DNA of 64,000 bases from Galdieria partita (GCA_025991245.1 BQMJ01000042.1:62001-126000), one strand, 5' to 3'; positions 11,878 to 21,717 are shown, counted from the stretch's first letter. Translations and numbers: made by a program. Notes: a model not told the origin generated them from the letters alone.

Positions 11878-13593
11878 ATGTTGGCTCTTTTGTGTAGGAC
11901 CAGTCGGTTATGGAAATGTGGTTTTCAATATATGAAACAAACAGTAAATACTTTACAGCATAAAGGCGCAGTCGTCGATAGGTTTGTTAGGCAGAGACAA
12001 ATACCTGTTGCGAATCAATTCACCACAGGCACTGGTACTGCGCCAGTCAGGATTTGTCATCAGTATACGAACTGTCTGATAGATTGTATTCGTAACTTGG
12101 AAAAGAATCACGAAAGCAACCAAAAGCTGTTTCAGTTGGAAAAGCAACGTCAAGAGGCCTCCAAACAGTTGTTGAGTTGTTTTCAGCAACTTGCTGAAGA
12201 GCCCACGTTGAGTAAGAGGTTTTCGACAGAGCTGTTACAACGACTGATGAAAGTTTACTCTTCTACGAGTGCTAACCAATACTTTGTTATTTATCTCGCT
12301 CAAGATCTTATTGAGACAGCTGCTTCGTTACAAGGTTCACGTTCTTTGGACAGTATTCACAAAGAAACTGCAGGTTTATATAGGAATGGTCAGTCTGAGC
12401 ACGTTGTTGACAAACATTTTCAAAGTTTTGATATGGAAGATTCGACTTGTTGGTTGCAGTCGCAGTCTGTATTGCCACAAGTATTCAGCCATATGTACGA
12501 AGTGGAGGGTGCACTGGCGTTTCTTCATGAGATATGGAAGGACGTGTCCTTGCAGATGAAACATATTGAACCGAAAGATCCTCTGTTGATGAAGCTTTCG
12601 TATTTCAAACGAGTTTTAGAGACTGAAATGGAGAAGCATTGTTCTCCTCAATTATTTGAGGTTGTGAGGGTTCTTCCTAGTTCACCAGACTACATCTTGA
12701 ACTCTTATTTAGAAGAAATGAGTTGGAAAGGAAATGTGAAGCCTTCTGAACGTCAGCTGAACTTGCAAAGGTTGGAGAATGGACATCGATGTTATGCTTT
12801 GATGCATCAAACTGAACCTAGAAAACCTTTGGCTTTCTGTCAGTTGGCTTTTTTGCCATTTGTGCCAAGTAATATGAATGACATTATGGCTTTCGCTAAG
12901 GAACCGAAAGAAGATTCTAGTCATAGCCTTCCCGTTGCAGTTATTTATGGTATCAAAGCTATGTCTTCTAGCTATGGAGAAGGTGTGTATAGAAGCTTTC
13001 TAAAAAAGCTATTTCAAGAACAATTGCGAGCTATTTATCCTCCCATTAAAGGAATCGTGACTCATTCGCGATCCTTCATGTTTATTTCATGGTTACAAGA
13101 TCAACTGTATATAATGGACCATTTTAGTTCCTTGCCGAATAGGCAACGTCAGTTGGTTGTGAAATGGGATTGTTTGGATCGACTGAGACCTGTTCTACAG
13201 TTATGTTCTGGTACTGTCCCAAGTTATATTCCACAAGCTGAATGGATGAAGAATATCACCAGTGAGATACAGCATCACAAGGATGATTTGTTATCCCTAT
13301 TTGCATATTTTGTAGTTCGCGGATGGAAATTTTCGCCTTTTATGGACCCTTCTATATTATTTCATATAAGATGTGGAGCTGAACTTTATCAAATCAATTG
13401 GATGGGAGAGAGAACATGGGATGCACTGAGAAGTTGTGCCGGAATAACTTTTAATTTTCTTTACAGTGCAGATGATATGGAATCGAATTTGCAAGCCTAT
13501 GTGGATAGAGGAGAAGTTGTGGTTTCTGAACAGGTTATGGAACATTTGAATAGAGGAGTGGTGGTTGAAAAGATTGTAGATGTAGAAAAGTAG
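11878..13593 (+). CDS. Malonyl-CoA decarboxylase-like protein, copy 1
   Basis: Intronless gene of 571 residues. The N-terminus (MLALLCRTSRLWKCGFQYMK) is basic and hydroxyl-rich, as expected of a mitochondrial presequence. The C-terminal half matches malonyl-CoA decarboxylase: YGIKAMSSSYGEGVYRSFL, then LFHIRCGAELYQINWMGER with the expected active-site His at residue 496. Malonyl-CoA decarboxylase converts malonyl-CoA to acetyl-CoA and CO2. The segment that in animals and bacteria reads SLSPIPGF with the catalytic Ser is altered here to HSRSFMFISWL, and the later GSCG/NY region reads RSCAGITFNFLYS. Catalysis therefore needs a test. No peroxisomal SKL tail. A divergent copy follows 55 bases downstream. 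Confidence 0.8.
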   Translation: MLALLCRTSRLWKCGFQYMKQTVNTLQHKGAVVDRFVRQRQIPVANQFTTGTGTAPVRICHQYTNCLIDCIRNLEKNHESNQKLFQLEKQRQEASKQLLSCFQQLAEEPTLSKRFSTELLQRLMKVYSSTSANQYFVIYLAQDLIETAASLQGSRSLDSIHKETAGLYRNGQSEHVVDKHFQSFDMEDSTCWLQSQSVLPQVFSHMYEVEGALAFLHEIWKDVSLQMKHIEPKDPLLMKLSYFKRVLETEMEKHCSPQLFEVVRVLPSSPDYILNSYLEEMSWKGNVKPSERQLNLQRLENGHRCYALMHQTEPRKPLAFCQLAFLPFVPSNMNDIMAFAKEPKEDSSHSLPVAVIYGIKAMSSSYGEGVYRSFLKKLFQEQLRAIYPPIKGIVTHSRSFMFISWLQDQLYIMDHFSSLPNRQRQLVVKWDCLDRLRPVLQLCSGTVPSYIPQAEWMKNITSEIQHHKDDLLSLFAYFVVRGWKFSPFMDPSILFHIRCGAELYQINWMGERTWDALRSCAGITFNFLYSADDMESNLQAYVDRGEVVVSEQVMEHLNRGVVVEKIVDVEK

Positions 13594-13648
13594 CGGATAC
13601 ACAATCATCAATTCATTAGGTTGTAATAGGAATTTCGAAACAGCTAAT

Positions 13649-15694
13649 ATGTTGGGAGTGAATAATCAAACGAATATGTTTGTTTTGATCATCTTAGCAC
13701 TTGAAATTTTACTCAACAACAGTTTTACTCATTTGTCCAAATTTCATCGTGAAATTATTGTGTGTGCACCCAATTTGTTGGAGGGCGCCTACGGGTACTC
13801 TATAACTTGTATGTTTAGAAAGCAGAATGTAGCTTTCTCATGGATATCAAAAAGGCTCAAATACACTTTTTGGTTGGAAGAGCAAAGACAGAGTTGGCAA
13901 TCTAGAATACGTAGGGCTAACTATTGCGTTTTTGTTGATGAACAACGAAGTGAAATCGACTCCAGGAATGACGTACAAGCCTACATGGTAGTTGGAAAGA
14001 ACTATCTTAAGAACTTGAAGCAACTTGCAGAATCTTATCCTGGAACTCAACGTGAAAAAGTTAAAATCCTACAGGCTCAACAAGATTTCCAGAAACTTTG
14101 TGAAAGCAGAGAATGGATGGTGAATCGCCTAAGAAAGTGGTTATCAAGTGTGTCTAAGAAAGACTCTCAAAAGTTTGGTGAACATAGAAAGGGAAAGAAA
14201 CAGTTAGTTATGGACAAGTTCGCACAAGAATTTGTGGATTGTTTGTTGAAATTGAACTTAGCTATTAGAAAGCCGTTTGTTACTATCTTATTGGCGGATT
14301 TCCCTGTAAACACTAGTATTTGGAAGAGGATGCAAAGGAAGCAGCGAAATACTGATGTCTGTAGCCTTCACCATTCAACTCACTTGTGCAAGACAGAAGA
14401 TGAGACGTCTATCCATAGGAAGTATGAAAACAATTCGTTTATACCAAAACAAGAACTTATGCTTGATAGCTCAAAAGTAGAAGAAGATTCTGAATTATTT
14501 AAAACCAGTGACACGGTAGCAGATTTGGAAACCAGAGAGTTTTACGATGCACTGTTCGAGTCCATGAGCTTCCATCCAAAAGGCGTTGTCGCAAGTTATC
14601 GTCTGAGAGAAACCTTAGAGTGTCTTCTTCAACCATCCTTTGAAACTCCAGCATTTATATATTTCGGAAATACTAGTTATGACTGGCAACTGTACAAAGA
14701 TAGCTTGGAATCTTGTTTACAGCAGCTTTCTCGTTATGTAGAGCTATTCTACAGAAAGAGTTTTCTTCAAGTAGGAATGCTGGAACACAATAATTTTGAA
14801 AGACTATTTCCGTTCTATCGAAAGAGTCTGGAAATATCCGCATGTTTAAGTTCAGAGTCTTCCAAGATGGCTCTGGAACGTTTTACACAATGCGGTAGAA
14901 GAGTTTTTCATCTTTATCACAAGCAGTTCCCATCTTATCCTTTAGCGTTTGCAGATGTGGTTGTTACTTCCAGGATTCCTTGTTCTGCTCGGGAAGTTGT
15001 AGATTTCCAGTTAGACTGGAATGATGTGATGAAGAATCCCGAGAAAACCTCATTTCATGTCATTATGCTTGAATGTATACCTTCTTCTGAGAAACATATT
15101 CGATCAGGTTTTCATCACGAGTTACTGTCGCTTCTCTTGTATGATTATCTACCTCAAACTTTTGGTAATTTTGGCAGACGAGTCTACTCTTTGAGTCATA
15201 TTTCTGGGTTTCTTTCATGGTTGTATTTTCAATATGAAGTAGCATTGGGTCTAAGACCTCAACATTGTTCAATTATTCCTTGTGACGCTGTGCAGTTGAT
15301 TGGAAAAATTATTCGAGAGATTAAAAGTAGTAATAATCGTCAAGAGAAAGAAGTTGACAAAAAATTGTTGGAAGAAGCAAAGAATACGATGCTCTATCTT
15401 TGTGCTTATTATCTTTTGATTGTACGTAGGCGAGATGGCCTTCCTGCGGACCCAAATTGTGCTTTTCATATCACAAATGGTGCAGAATTACACCAACTAT
15501 TGTGGGCCGCGGATGAAGGAATGAAAACTTTGACAGAAAGTGCTCATATCATGTCATTGTTCTGTTATCATTTAGAAAGCCGTTTCACTACAGCCTACAA
15601 ATTTGCATCGACGAGCAACATTTCCACAAGTAACGAAGTTCAAAATCTATTGCAGCTGGAGAACCCGCCAATGAGCGATGGTGGAGGAAAGTAA
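13649..15694 (+). CDS. Malonyl-CoA decarboxylase-like protein, copy 2 (divergent, longer)
   Basis: Intronless gene of 681 residues in tandem with copy 1. The first 35 residues contain a hydrophobic stretch (FVLIILALEILL) that could be a signal anchor or part of a targeting signal. About 280 N-terminal residues are poorly recognisable. The catalytic half keeps the decarboxylase signatures better than copy 1 in one place: RVYSLSHISGFLSWL (Ser514/Ser516) and CAFHITNGAELHQLLW (His607). The usual GSCG..NY block is lost (ESAHIMSLFCYHLE). The protein is thus a paralogue with complementary changes to copy 1. Reaction as for copy 1 if active. Low sequence similarity suggests an old duplication rather than a recent one. 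Confidence 0.7.
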   Translation: MLGVNNQTNMFVLIILALEILLNNSFTHLSKFHREIIVCAPNLLEGAYGYSITCMFRKQNVAFSWISKRLKYTFWLEEQRQSWQSRIRRANYCVFVDEQRSEIDSRNDVQAYMVVGKNYLKNLKQLAESYPGTQREKVKILQAQQDFQKLCESREWMVNRLRKWLSSVSKKDSQKFGEHRKGKKQLVMDKFAQEFVDCLLKLNLAIRKPFVTILLADFPVNTSIWKRMQRKQRNTDVCSLHHSTHLCKTEDETSIHRKYENNSFIPKQELMLDSSKVEEDSELFKTSDTVADLETREFYDALFESMSFHPKGVVASYRLRETLECLLQPSFETPAFIYFGNTSYDWQLYKDSLESCLQQLSRYVELFYRKSFLQVGMLEHNNFERLFPFYRKSLEISACLSSESSKMALERFTQCGRRVFHLYHKQFPSYPLAFADVVVTSRIPCSAREVVDFQLDWNDVMKNPEKTSFHVIMLECIPSSEKHIRSGFHHELLSLLLYDYLPQTFGNFGRRVYSLSHISGFLSWLYFQYEVALGLRPQHCSIIPCDAVQLIGKIIREIKSSNNRQEKEVDKKLLEEAKNTMLYLCAYYLLIVRRRDGLPADPNCAFHITNGAELHQLLWAADEGMKTLTESAHIMSLFCYHLESRFTTAYKFASTSNISTSNEVQNLLQLENPPMSDGGGK

Positions 15695-15804
15695 TCAATT
15701 GCTAAAGAAGAGAGTTCAGATCGAAATACTTTTAGAAAAACTTAAATGTGCCAAAGTTTACAATTCCAACAAAATTGTTAATGGCTAGTAACAACTTTGG
15801 TATC

Positions 15805-17649
15805 CTACACAAAGACTGAGTATGCAGACTTTTTGTAAAGAGATTTCTTATAAATAATCTTTTCGAGTCTCTTGCCTGATGATACAATGAGATTCATTGG
15901 CAAAAGCATTTCCTTCAAGCCCAAGAAACCTTCCGAAAGACTTTCCAGCTGTTCATGTTGGAGAAAACTTTCTTCGATCATTGACCAATTGAGCTTTGTA
16001 TCGGCTTCATTGACATAAAGTACAATGGCAAGTGCATTTTGGCTTTGAATTTGAAAGTACTTCTGGCGAAGACTATCCAACTTACACTGCAAATTCGGCA
16101 GTGACTGGATGCTCGGTGATGAATATTCTTCCGTAATTTCTTTGATAAATCCCGTAATGTCACTTTGAGGATAACTCTTTTCACTCTTCTCTAAGTACTG
16201 ATTCACTTCTTGCAAAGACTCTTCAATGTTACTTTTCAATTTTTGTAAGGAATCATTGAATTCTTCTAGTTTGCGTTCAATCAAAGGAAGAAACTTCGTG
16301 TCATTCTTCAGTAAGGTTGGAAGGACTTGGTATGAAATATCCACACAATGAACTATTTGTATCACCTCCTCTATCATTTCTTCTAAAATATTTTGTGCTT
16401 TCATCCACGAATTGACTCCTCGAGAAGGGTCTGTAGCACGAACTATCGGTGAAGTCTGGACAACATGACTATAATTTTGCTTTGATTTTTTCGGTGTCCA
16501 TTCTTGCTGGTTGGTCTCCATTCTATTTTCCTTGTCAAGACTGGATCCTCCTAAAGAGTCCTTCACGTCGTAAATAGTCACATTTTCATTCTTTTCAACA
16601 AAAGTATTGCTCTTTCCGTTTTGACCTGTTTGTCTACCTTTCTCATCGACACAGGTTACTTTCTTGAGCTTTTTCAAATCGTTCTTGCACAATATGTATT
16701 TCCTTCTTGGTGGATGAGATTCCTTTTTCGGAACTTGATCTTGCATATCTGTCATATTTTGATTATCCTTATTGGTTTCTTCCTTGCCTGAGAAACCTGA
16801 CTTTTCAAGGAAATCCTGAAAAACTCGGGATGGTGAAGATATGACATGAACAGGTGCACTTTCTCCGATCTCTCTAGGTCGAGAGGATCGAAATGGTGTT
16901 GGCACAGCACTTTTTGTCTTTTTACAACCCTCAATCAATGCAATGTTTTCTTCCAATCCGTAGTTCAATGCATTCCGTTCAGTCATAAGAAGCTCTTGTT
17001 GACTGCAGAGTTTTTCCGATGGCTGTGAAACAGACGAAAAATTTTCATCGGCAACATTGTTGCCTCCATCTTTGATATCTTCAATCACATTCACTAGCTC
17101 TTTGTCAACAGTAAATATTCCTCCTTGGTGTTCAAAATCAGTCTCCTTTCGCAACTTCTCCTTTTTCTGAAATGGTGAAGGCACATCATTTTCCTTTTTC
17201 TCATCATTTATGCAAAGATTGGACTGATTTGCATTGAATTTTTCGGATAACTTTTGAGTCCTGGCTAACGAAGGTCCGGGTAAGTGACCGTATTCAATAA
17301 TATCTGCTATGAGGTCTAATGCATTGAAGAACTTTTTCCTGTTATGCTCTGAGGAGATTCTCTTAATAGCAATAATATTGAGGAATCCTTCTAAATTACA
17401 AGCTTTCAATGTTTTCATAACGTTTGCAGGACCGTTTGCTTTTCTTGACTTCATCTGTTCTGTCCATGCTAGTTCTGGACTTATCTTTGGGGCGAGATAT
17501 TCAAAAATGTTGACGACGTAGTCTGTATCCCTCTTTGTGTTGTTTACAAATCCAGAGGGTAGATTAGCAACTTTTTGAAGTCTCTGTAAAACCTTTCTTT
17601 CATATTCGCCCTCATCCTCTAGTTTATGTTGCTTCGAAGAGAGTTCCAT
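15805..17649 (-). CDS. Coiled-coil protein of unknown function
   Basis: Intronless frame of 614 residues from ATG 17649 (MELSSKQHKLEDEGEYERK). I do not recognise the family. Residues 1-130 form a helical block with a compact hydrophobic pattern (LKACNLEGFLNIIAIKRIS, KKFFNALDLIADIIEYG). A low-complexity, charged middle section (about 140-400) carries many Ser/Thr-Pro sites such as VPTPFRSSRPRE and EWTPKKSKQ. The C-terminal 200 residues are again helical with coiled-coil heptads (KLEEFNDSLQKLKSNIEESL). A folded helical head, phosphorylatable linker and coiled-coil tail are typical of cytoskeletal or kinetochore/spindle factors, but that is only analogy. Confidence 0.6.
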   Translation of the reverse strand: MELSSKQHKLEDEGEYERKVLQRLQKVANLPSGFVNNTKRDTDYVVNIFEYLAPKISPELAWTEQMKSRKANGPANVMKTLKACNLEGFLNIIAIKRISSEHNRKKFFNALDLIADIIEYGHLPGPSLARTQKLSEKFNANQSNLCINDEKKENDVPSPFQKKEKLRKETDFEHQGGIFTVDKELVNVIEDIKDGGNNVADENFSSVSQPSEKLCSQQELLMTERNALNYGLEENIALIEGCKKTKSAVPTPFRSSRPREIGESAPVHVISSPSRVFQDFLEKSGFSGKEETNKDNQNMTDMQDQVPKKESHPPRRKYILCKNDLKKLKKVTCVDEKGRQTGQNGKSNTFVEKNENVTIYDVKDSLGGSSLDKENRMETNQQEWTPKKSKQNYSHVVQTSPIVRATDPSRGVNSWMKAQNILEEMIEEVIQIVHCVDISYQVLPTLLKNDTKFLPLIERKLEEFNDSLQKLKSNIEESLQEVNQYLEKSEKSYPQSDITGFIKEITEEYSSPSIQSLPNLQCKLDSLRQKYFQIQSQNALAIVLYVNEADTKLNWSMIEESFLQHEQLESLSEGFLGLKEMLLPMNLIVSSGKRLEKIIYKKSLYKKSAYSVFV

Positions 17650-18054
17650 ATGTTGTCCAAGCCCGGGTTCACAATTTTCAATTTAAATTCCCTGTTGCGG
17701 CTCAATGAAATGGTCCAATCATACTTCCAAGTAGTAGAAAATCCATCAAGGGAAACGGGAGTACTATATAGTGCAAGACAGGAAACGAAGAGTTGGTTTC
17801 GCTAATAGAAGCCATCAACTTTATTCACAAGCAGTTTAATAAAAAAGAACTTTAACAAATTTTTGATGCTATAACTGAAACTTTTCGAGCTTTATGAAGC
17901 AGCAGTGAAGGAATAAACGAAGCATTCTTTCCATACGCCACAACTCCGGTTTGCTTCGACCAACTTGGGCCTCTTCGTCGTGCCAAAGAACCCAATCATC
18001 ATTATCTGCTTACTTCTTGCAAAACAATGTTGTACCTCTGAAGAAACAGAGATC
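17650..18054. other. Intergenic region between coiled-coil gene and U6 snRNA
   Basis: About 400 bases with no supported gene. It holds the promoter side of the minus-strand coiled-coil gene and the downstream flank of U6. Short plus-strand frames near 17951-18187 are the antisense of U6 and should be ignored. Confidence 0.4.
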
Positions 18055-18156
18055 AAAAAAACCGGGATCTTCTCGAAGTTTTGCGTGTCATCCTTGCGCA
18101 GGGGCCATGCTAATCTTCTCTGTATTTTTCCAATTTTTGCGTATGTCCCGAAGGAC
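18055..18156 (-). ncRNA. U6: U6 spliceosomal snRNA
   Basis: The minus strand reads the near-universal U6 core: ACAGAGAAGATTAGCATGG then CCCCTGCGCAAGGATGACA. The 5' stem-loop is GTCC-TTCG-GGAC at the start. The ACAGAGA box, which pairs with 5' splice sites, and the AGC triad are intact. GGAT near the start of the 3' internal stem-loop can pair with ATCC before the tail. A run of seven T on the RNA strand (18055-18061) serves as the RNA polymerase III terminator. The length of about 102 nt is normal. The exact ends are set by the stem-loop and T run, so are accurate to a few bases. Confidence 0.95.
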
Positions 18157-18180
18157 TATTCACAACAAGGGAAATGGTGA

Positions 18181-18188
18181 TATTTAAA
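18181..18188 (-). promoter_or_regulatory. TATA-like element upstream of U6
   Basis: The minus strand reads TTTAAATA 25-32 bases before the inferred U6 start, the spacing expected of the TATA box in a polymerase III type 3 U6 promoter. No clear proximal sequence element was identified. Confidence 0.5.
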
Positions 18189-18371
18189 TGCAATTATTCT
18201 CGAATCATTTTTGATGATGGGACAATCCATTCTCATCTATATTTGGCGCCGTTTTCCTCTGTAAAAATGTTCAAACTTTGCTTATTTTCATCAGTATATG
18301 GTGTTGCTGTGCTAAAACTGCTAGAGTAGTTTTTTTCTACTAGATGAGTAATTTCTTTTCTCATTTTGGGT

Positions 18372-19385
18372 ATGGGCTCTCAAGCGTTTATCGTCTCTCT
18401 GTTTGCTTTGCGCACAAATGCGCTGGTTTCGAAAAACTCTTCTGCTTTCAAAAGTTTTAGCACCTTTCCTTCTTTTATAGGAAAGTGTCCTGGAAGTGGT
18501 TTCTTTTCTAGATCACCGAATGTTGTTTCCCAACCTCGTCTGGTTGTTCGTTTGTCACACGAGTCAGCCTATGACAAGGGCGCAGTAGAGTAAGTTCACG
18601 AGGCTTGTTTGTTTCTTGGTTTGAAGACTTTTAGGTTGCAAGTGCATGGTCAGCCAAACTCACTGGAGTACAGACTATTCTTTACACGTGACCAAAAGCG
18701 CTTTTCTCCTTGGCATGATATACCTCTGTTTCACAATGAGAAGGAACAAATATTAAACTTTGTTAACGAAATCCCTCGTGGAGAAACTGGCAAGTTTGAG
18801 ATTGCAACAAAGGAAAGTTTCAATCCCATTCGCCAGGATGTCAAAAACGTAAGTCTCAAGTTCTTGTCCAACTTTGCGTCTGATCCTTTACTTTAGGGAG
18901 CTTTAAGATTTTATAAATATGGTCCTTCTTTGATTAACTATGGTGCTTTTCCACAAACTTGGGAAGATCCTAAGATTGTTGATCCCGAAACTGGTTTTGG
19001 AGGTGACAATGATCCGCTTGACGTGCTTGAGGTTGGAAGTGCGACATTAAAGACTGGTGGTATTTATCGAGTGAAACCACTTGGAGCTTTGGCACTTATA
19101 GATGGGAATGAAACAGATTGGAAGATATTTGCTATTCGGATTGACGACAAGGATTCCTCAAGGATAGATGATCTGGATGATGTCGAAAGAGTATTTCCCG
19201 GGATCTTGGCCAAAGTCAAAGAATGGTTTAGGTTGTATAAGACTGCGGAGGGCAAAGGTGAAAATAAGTACGGTTACGGTGGGCAGTATTTGGATAGGGA
19301 AAAGGCATTGAAAGTGATTAGAGAATGTCACGATGCCTGGAAACAACTGAGAGCTGAGATGTTGTCTCAGAAGGAATTGGCGTAG
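18372..19385 (+). CDS. Soluble inorganic pyrophosphatase, probably plastid-targeted
   Basis: Family I pyrophosphatase that hydrolyses pyrophosphate to phosphate. Three exons: exon 1 from ATG 18372 encodes a Ser/Phe-rich leader (MGSQAFIVSLFALRTNALVS) typical of a plastid transit peptide. Introns at about 18590-18634 and 18849-18897 restore the frame. The mature part has LEYRLFFTRDQKRFSPWHDI, EIPRGETGKFEIATKES, YGAFPQTWEDP and the metal-binding signature GDNDPLDVLEVG. The ending KVIRECHDAWKQLRAEM is eukaryote-like. The length of about 300 residues including the leader is normal. It is divergent from U6, with 215 bases between the U6 start and this ATG. Confidence 0.93.
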
Positions 19386-19449
19386 TTTTTGAAACTTTGG
19401 GAATAAAGTTTTCTTGTTGGTGACTGAATAAGATTCATTGAGTTGTTGA

Positions 19450-21112
19450 ATGCTGATGGGAAGCCATTGTCATGGTTCCTGTTCAGTTTTATTTGATGAC
19501 AACTTTGCTTTGTATCAGTATTTAGTTTCAGACGAATTGTTTCGACTATTTCATCCAAGCGTTGTATTTAAAGTGAGAGAGTCTTTACAAGTCTTGTTGG
19601 GTGCACTTCGTTTGTATGGGACAGAGTCGCTTGCACTGTCTTTCAATGGCGGCAAAGACGCAACCGTCGTTATGCACCTTTTGAGAGCTGCTGTAGGCGA
19701 ACATTCTCAAAGGAGGAATCAAGTGTATTCCAATATCCATGCGGTATATTTTACAGATAGCGACTATTTTGAACAAGTGGAACTTTTTGTGAAAGCCATG
19801 AGAGAAAGATATCACCTAAACTTGATTCTGCAAGATGGTGGATTTTTGCATGGTTTGAAGACTATTGTAGAGCAAAGAAATATGAAAGCTTTTGCAATGG
19901 GGACAAGGAGAAGTGATCCAGATGGTAAACATCTGGAACACTTTACACCATCATCACAAGGATGGCCACCGTTTATGAGGGTAAACCCAATTGTTTCGTG
20001 GAGTTATGGAGAAGTATGGAAGTTTCTATTGTCACTGAAGTTGCCTTATTGTGATTTGTACGATTACGGTTATACTTCGATAGGACGAATGAGTGATACC
20101 CAACCCAATCCTCTTCTTCGTCTAGACAATAGCAGTTTTTTGCCTGCCTATTACTTGTCACATGAAGAAGAAGAAAGAGCTGGTCGAAAGTTAGATAAGA
20201 GAAGACTTTCATTATCTCTCAAGGGTCCTGTAGAAGATGGCCCCAGAACGGCAGCTCTTGTCGTTATTGGTAATGAATTACTGAAAGGAACCACACAAGA
20301 CATCAATGCACATAAAGCTTCTATAGTTCTTCGAGGTTAGTCCCCATATCTGTAAACTTAGATATGTTGTGAAATGATTTTCAACTATTTAGAAATGGGC
20401 ATTGACTTGCGTAGAATTGTATTTATTCCTGACGAAATTGATGTGATTGCTTCCGAAATTCGTTCGGCGTTTGCTTCTATGGATATTGTTATTACTTCTG
20501 GAGGAATCGGACCGACTCACGATGATGTTACCTTTCAAGCAATGGCACATGCGTTTTCAGTACCGTTGGAACGATGTGAGGAACTCGAAAAAGTTTTGAT
20601 TCGCACTTTAGGAAATTCTTTTTCATCTTCTTGTTACAATATGACGAGAATTCCTCGTGGTGCTGAGTTGCTGTATGAAAGAAACAGTGGCGACTGCTCG
20701 GAAGAATCTCAGTTTCCAATCGTGAAGCTGTATAGTGTCTATAATTTACCCGGAATCCCACAATACTTTTTAAAGTCGTTACAAATTATTAAGCCTTATA
20801 TAGAAACAAGTTATCATTTTTGTGGATTGCGATTGGAGCTCAATGTCGAAGAGATTGCCATTGCCGACGTATTGGCAGAATTTGTTCAAAGTCATCCAAA
20901 CTTGGAAATTGGTTAGTAACTATAAGCAATCGTTATTTGGATTACTTTGATGAATATGTCATGTCATAGGATGCTATCCGATTGTTGACAACTCCAATAT
21001 CAAAACTGTGCTGATCTTAGAAGCACATAATAGGGAAACACTTGAAAATAGTTTCATAGAACTCAAAGCACAGCTTCCGTCAAATGCCATTTTGGCGGAA
21101 AAAGATCTATGA
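19450..21112 (+). CDS. FAD synthase: PAPS-reductase-like domain followed by MoCF-type domain
   Basis: Adenylates FMN to FAD. Exon 1 (19450 to about 20334) encodes the FAD synthase domain: LALSFNGGKDATVVMHLLRA (PP-loop), AMGTRRSDPDGK, RVNPIVSWSYGEVWKFLL and YCDLYDYGYTSIGRMSDTQP. The end of exon 1 and the next two exons give a molybdopterin-binding-like domain: ALVVIGNELLKGTTQDINA, VITSGGIGPTHDD and VYNLPGIPQYF. Introns begin with GTTAGT (about 20335 and 20914). Domain order is the reverse of animal FLAD1; as far as I recall, plant homologues share this order. No targeting peptide is obvious. The stop at 21112 lies 83 bases from the convergent SRP14 stop. Confidence 0.9.
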
Positions 21113-21195
21113 AAAGGATCCAATTTTGCTGCTTGTAGGATATACTATGCCTAGAATGTGTATATTGTTTATTACAATGTATCCAACGGTGGTGA

Positions 21196-21717
21196 CTAGG
21201 TGGTCTTTTTCTTCTTATGGGAGCTTGGTTGCTTCCGTACCTTCAGCAAGGTTTCAGTAAAAAGGAACAAACAAGCATTAAAGGCTACCTGCTGATTCGA
21301 GACAATTCCGAACAAGTGCGTCCCCATCAGAGAGTTCAGCTGCTGTTCAAAATCCACACTCTAGTTTCTGAACTAAGCGAATGGAATGTCTAGACCAGTA
21401 CCAAACTTGCCTTGTACGAACTTGTTATCAAACAAGATATTTTCTTTCTACCATCAGTAGCTCTTATCAGACATCCTGAATCCTTGGGTTGCTTCTATTA
21501 AAATAGCTGGTCACATCCGTAACTATCTTCAAGATAAGAGGAGTTTACCTTGCCTTCCCCGACTCGTTTCATAGTAACCCAAACAGTCCCATCATCTTTA
21601 CTACAGAGAGATGGACGCTGAATATGGCTATTTCGAGTTGGAACCAAGTGTGCCTTACCGTTCCTCATAGAGACTTGAAAGTCTCTTGATAAATCGATCG
21701 GGACCCAGCCGAACCAT
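21196..21717 (-). CDS. Signal recognition particle subunit SRP14 (five short exons)
   Basis: Alu-domain protein of the signal recognition particle, which slows translation during ER targeting. It was found by splicing short exons. ATG 21717 opens MVRLGPDRFIKRLSSLYEE. Exon 2 gives SKDDGTVWVTMKRVGEGK, exon 3 gives the diagnostic CLIRATDGRKKIS, exon 4 gives SVDFEQQLNSLMG and exon 5 gives a basic Lys-rich tail ending at 21196. The order and spacing follow SRP14. One intron appears to use a GC donor (TACAAG/GCAAGT). The first intron would be only about 31 bases, so exon 1/2 borders may be slightly wrong. The last intron is in frame and could be retained. Confidence 0.82.

Noticed and set aside
17951-18187. 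Plus-strand frames of 71-78 codons
   Set aside because: They are antisense to the U6 snRNA core, which fully explains the conservation.
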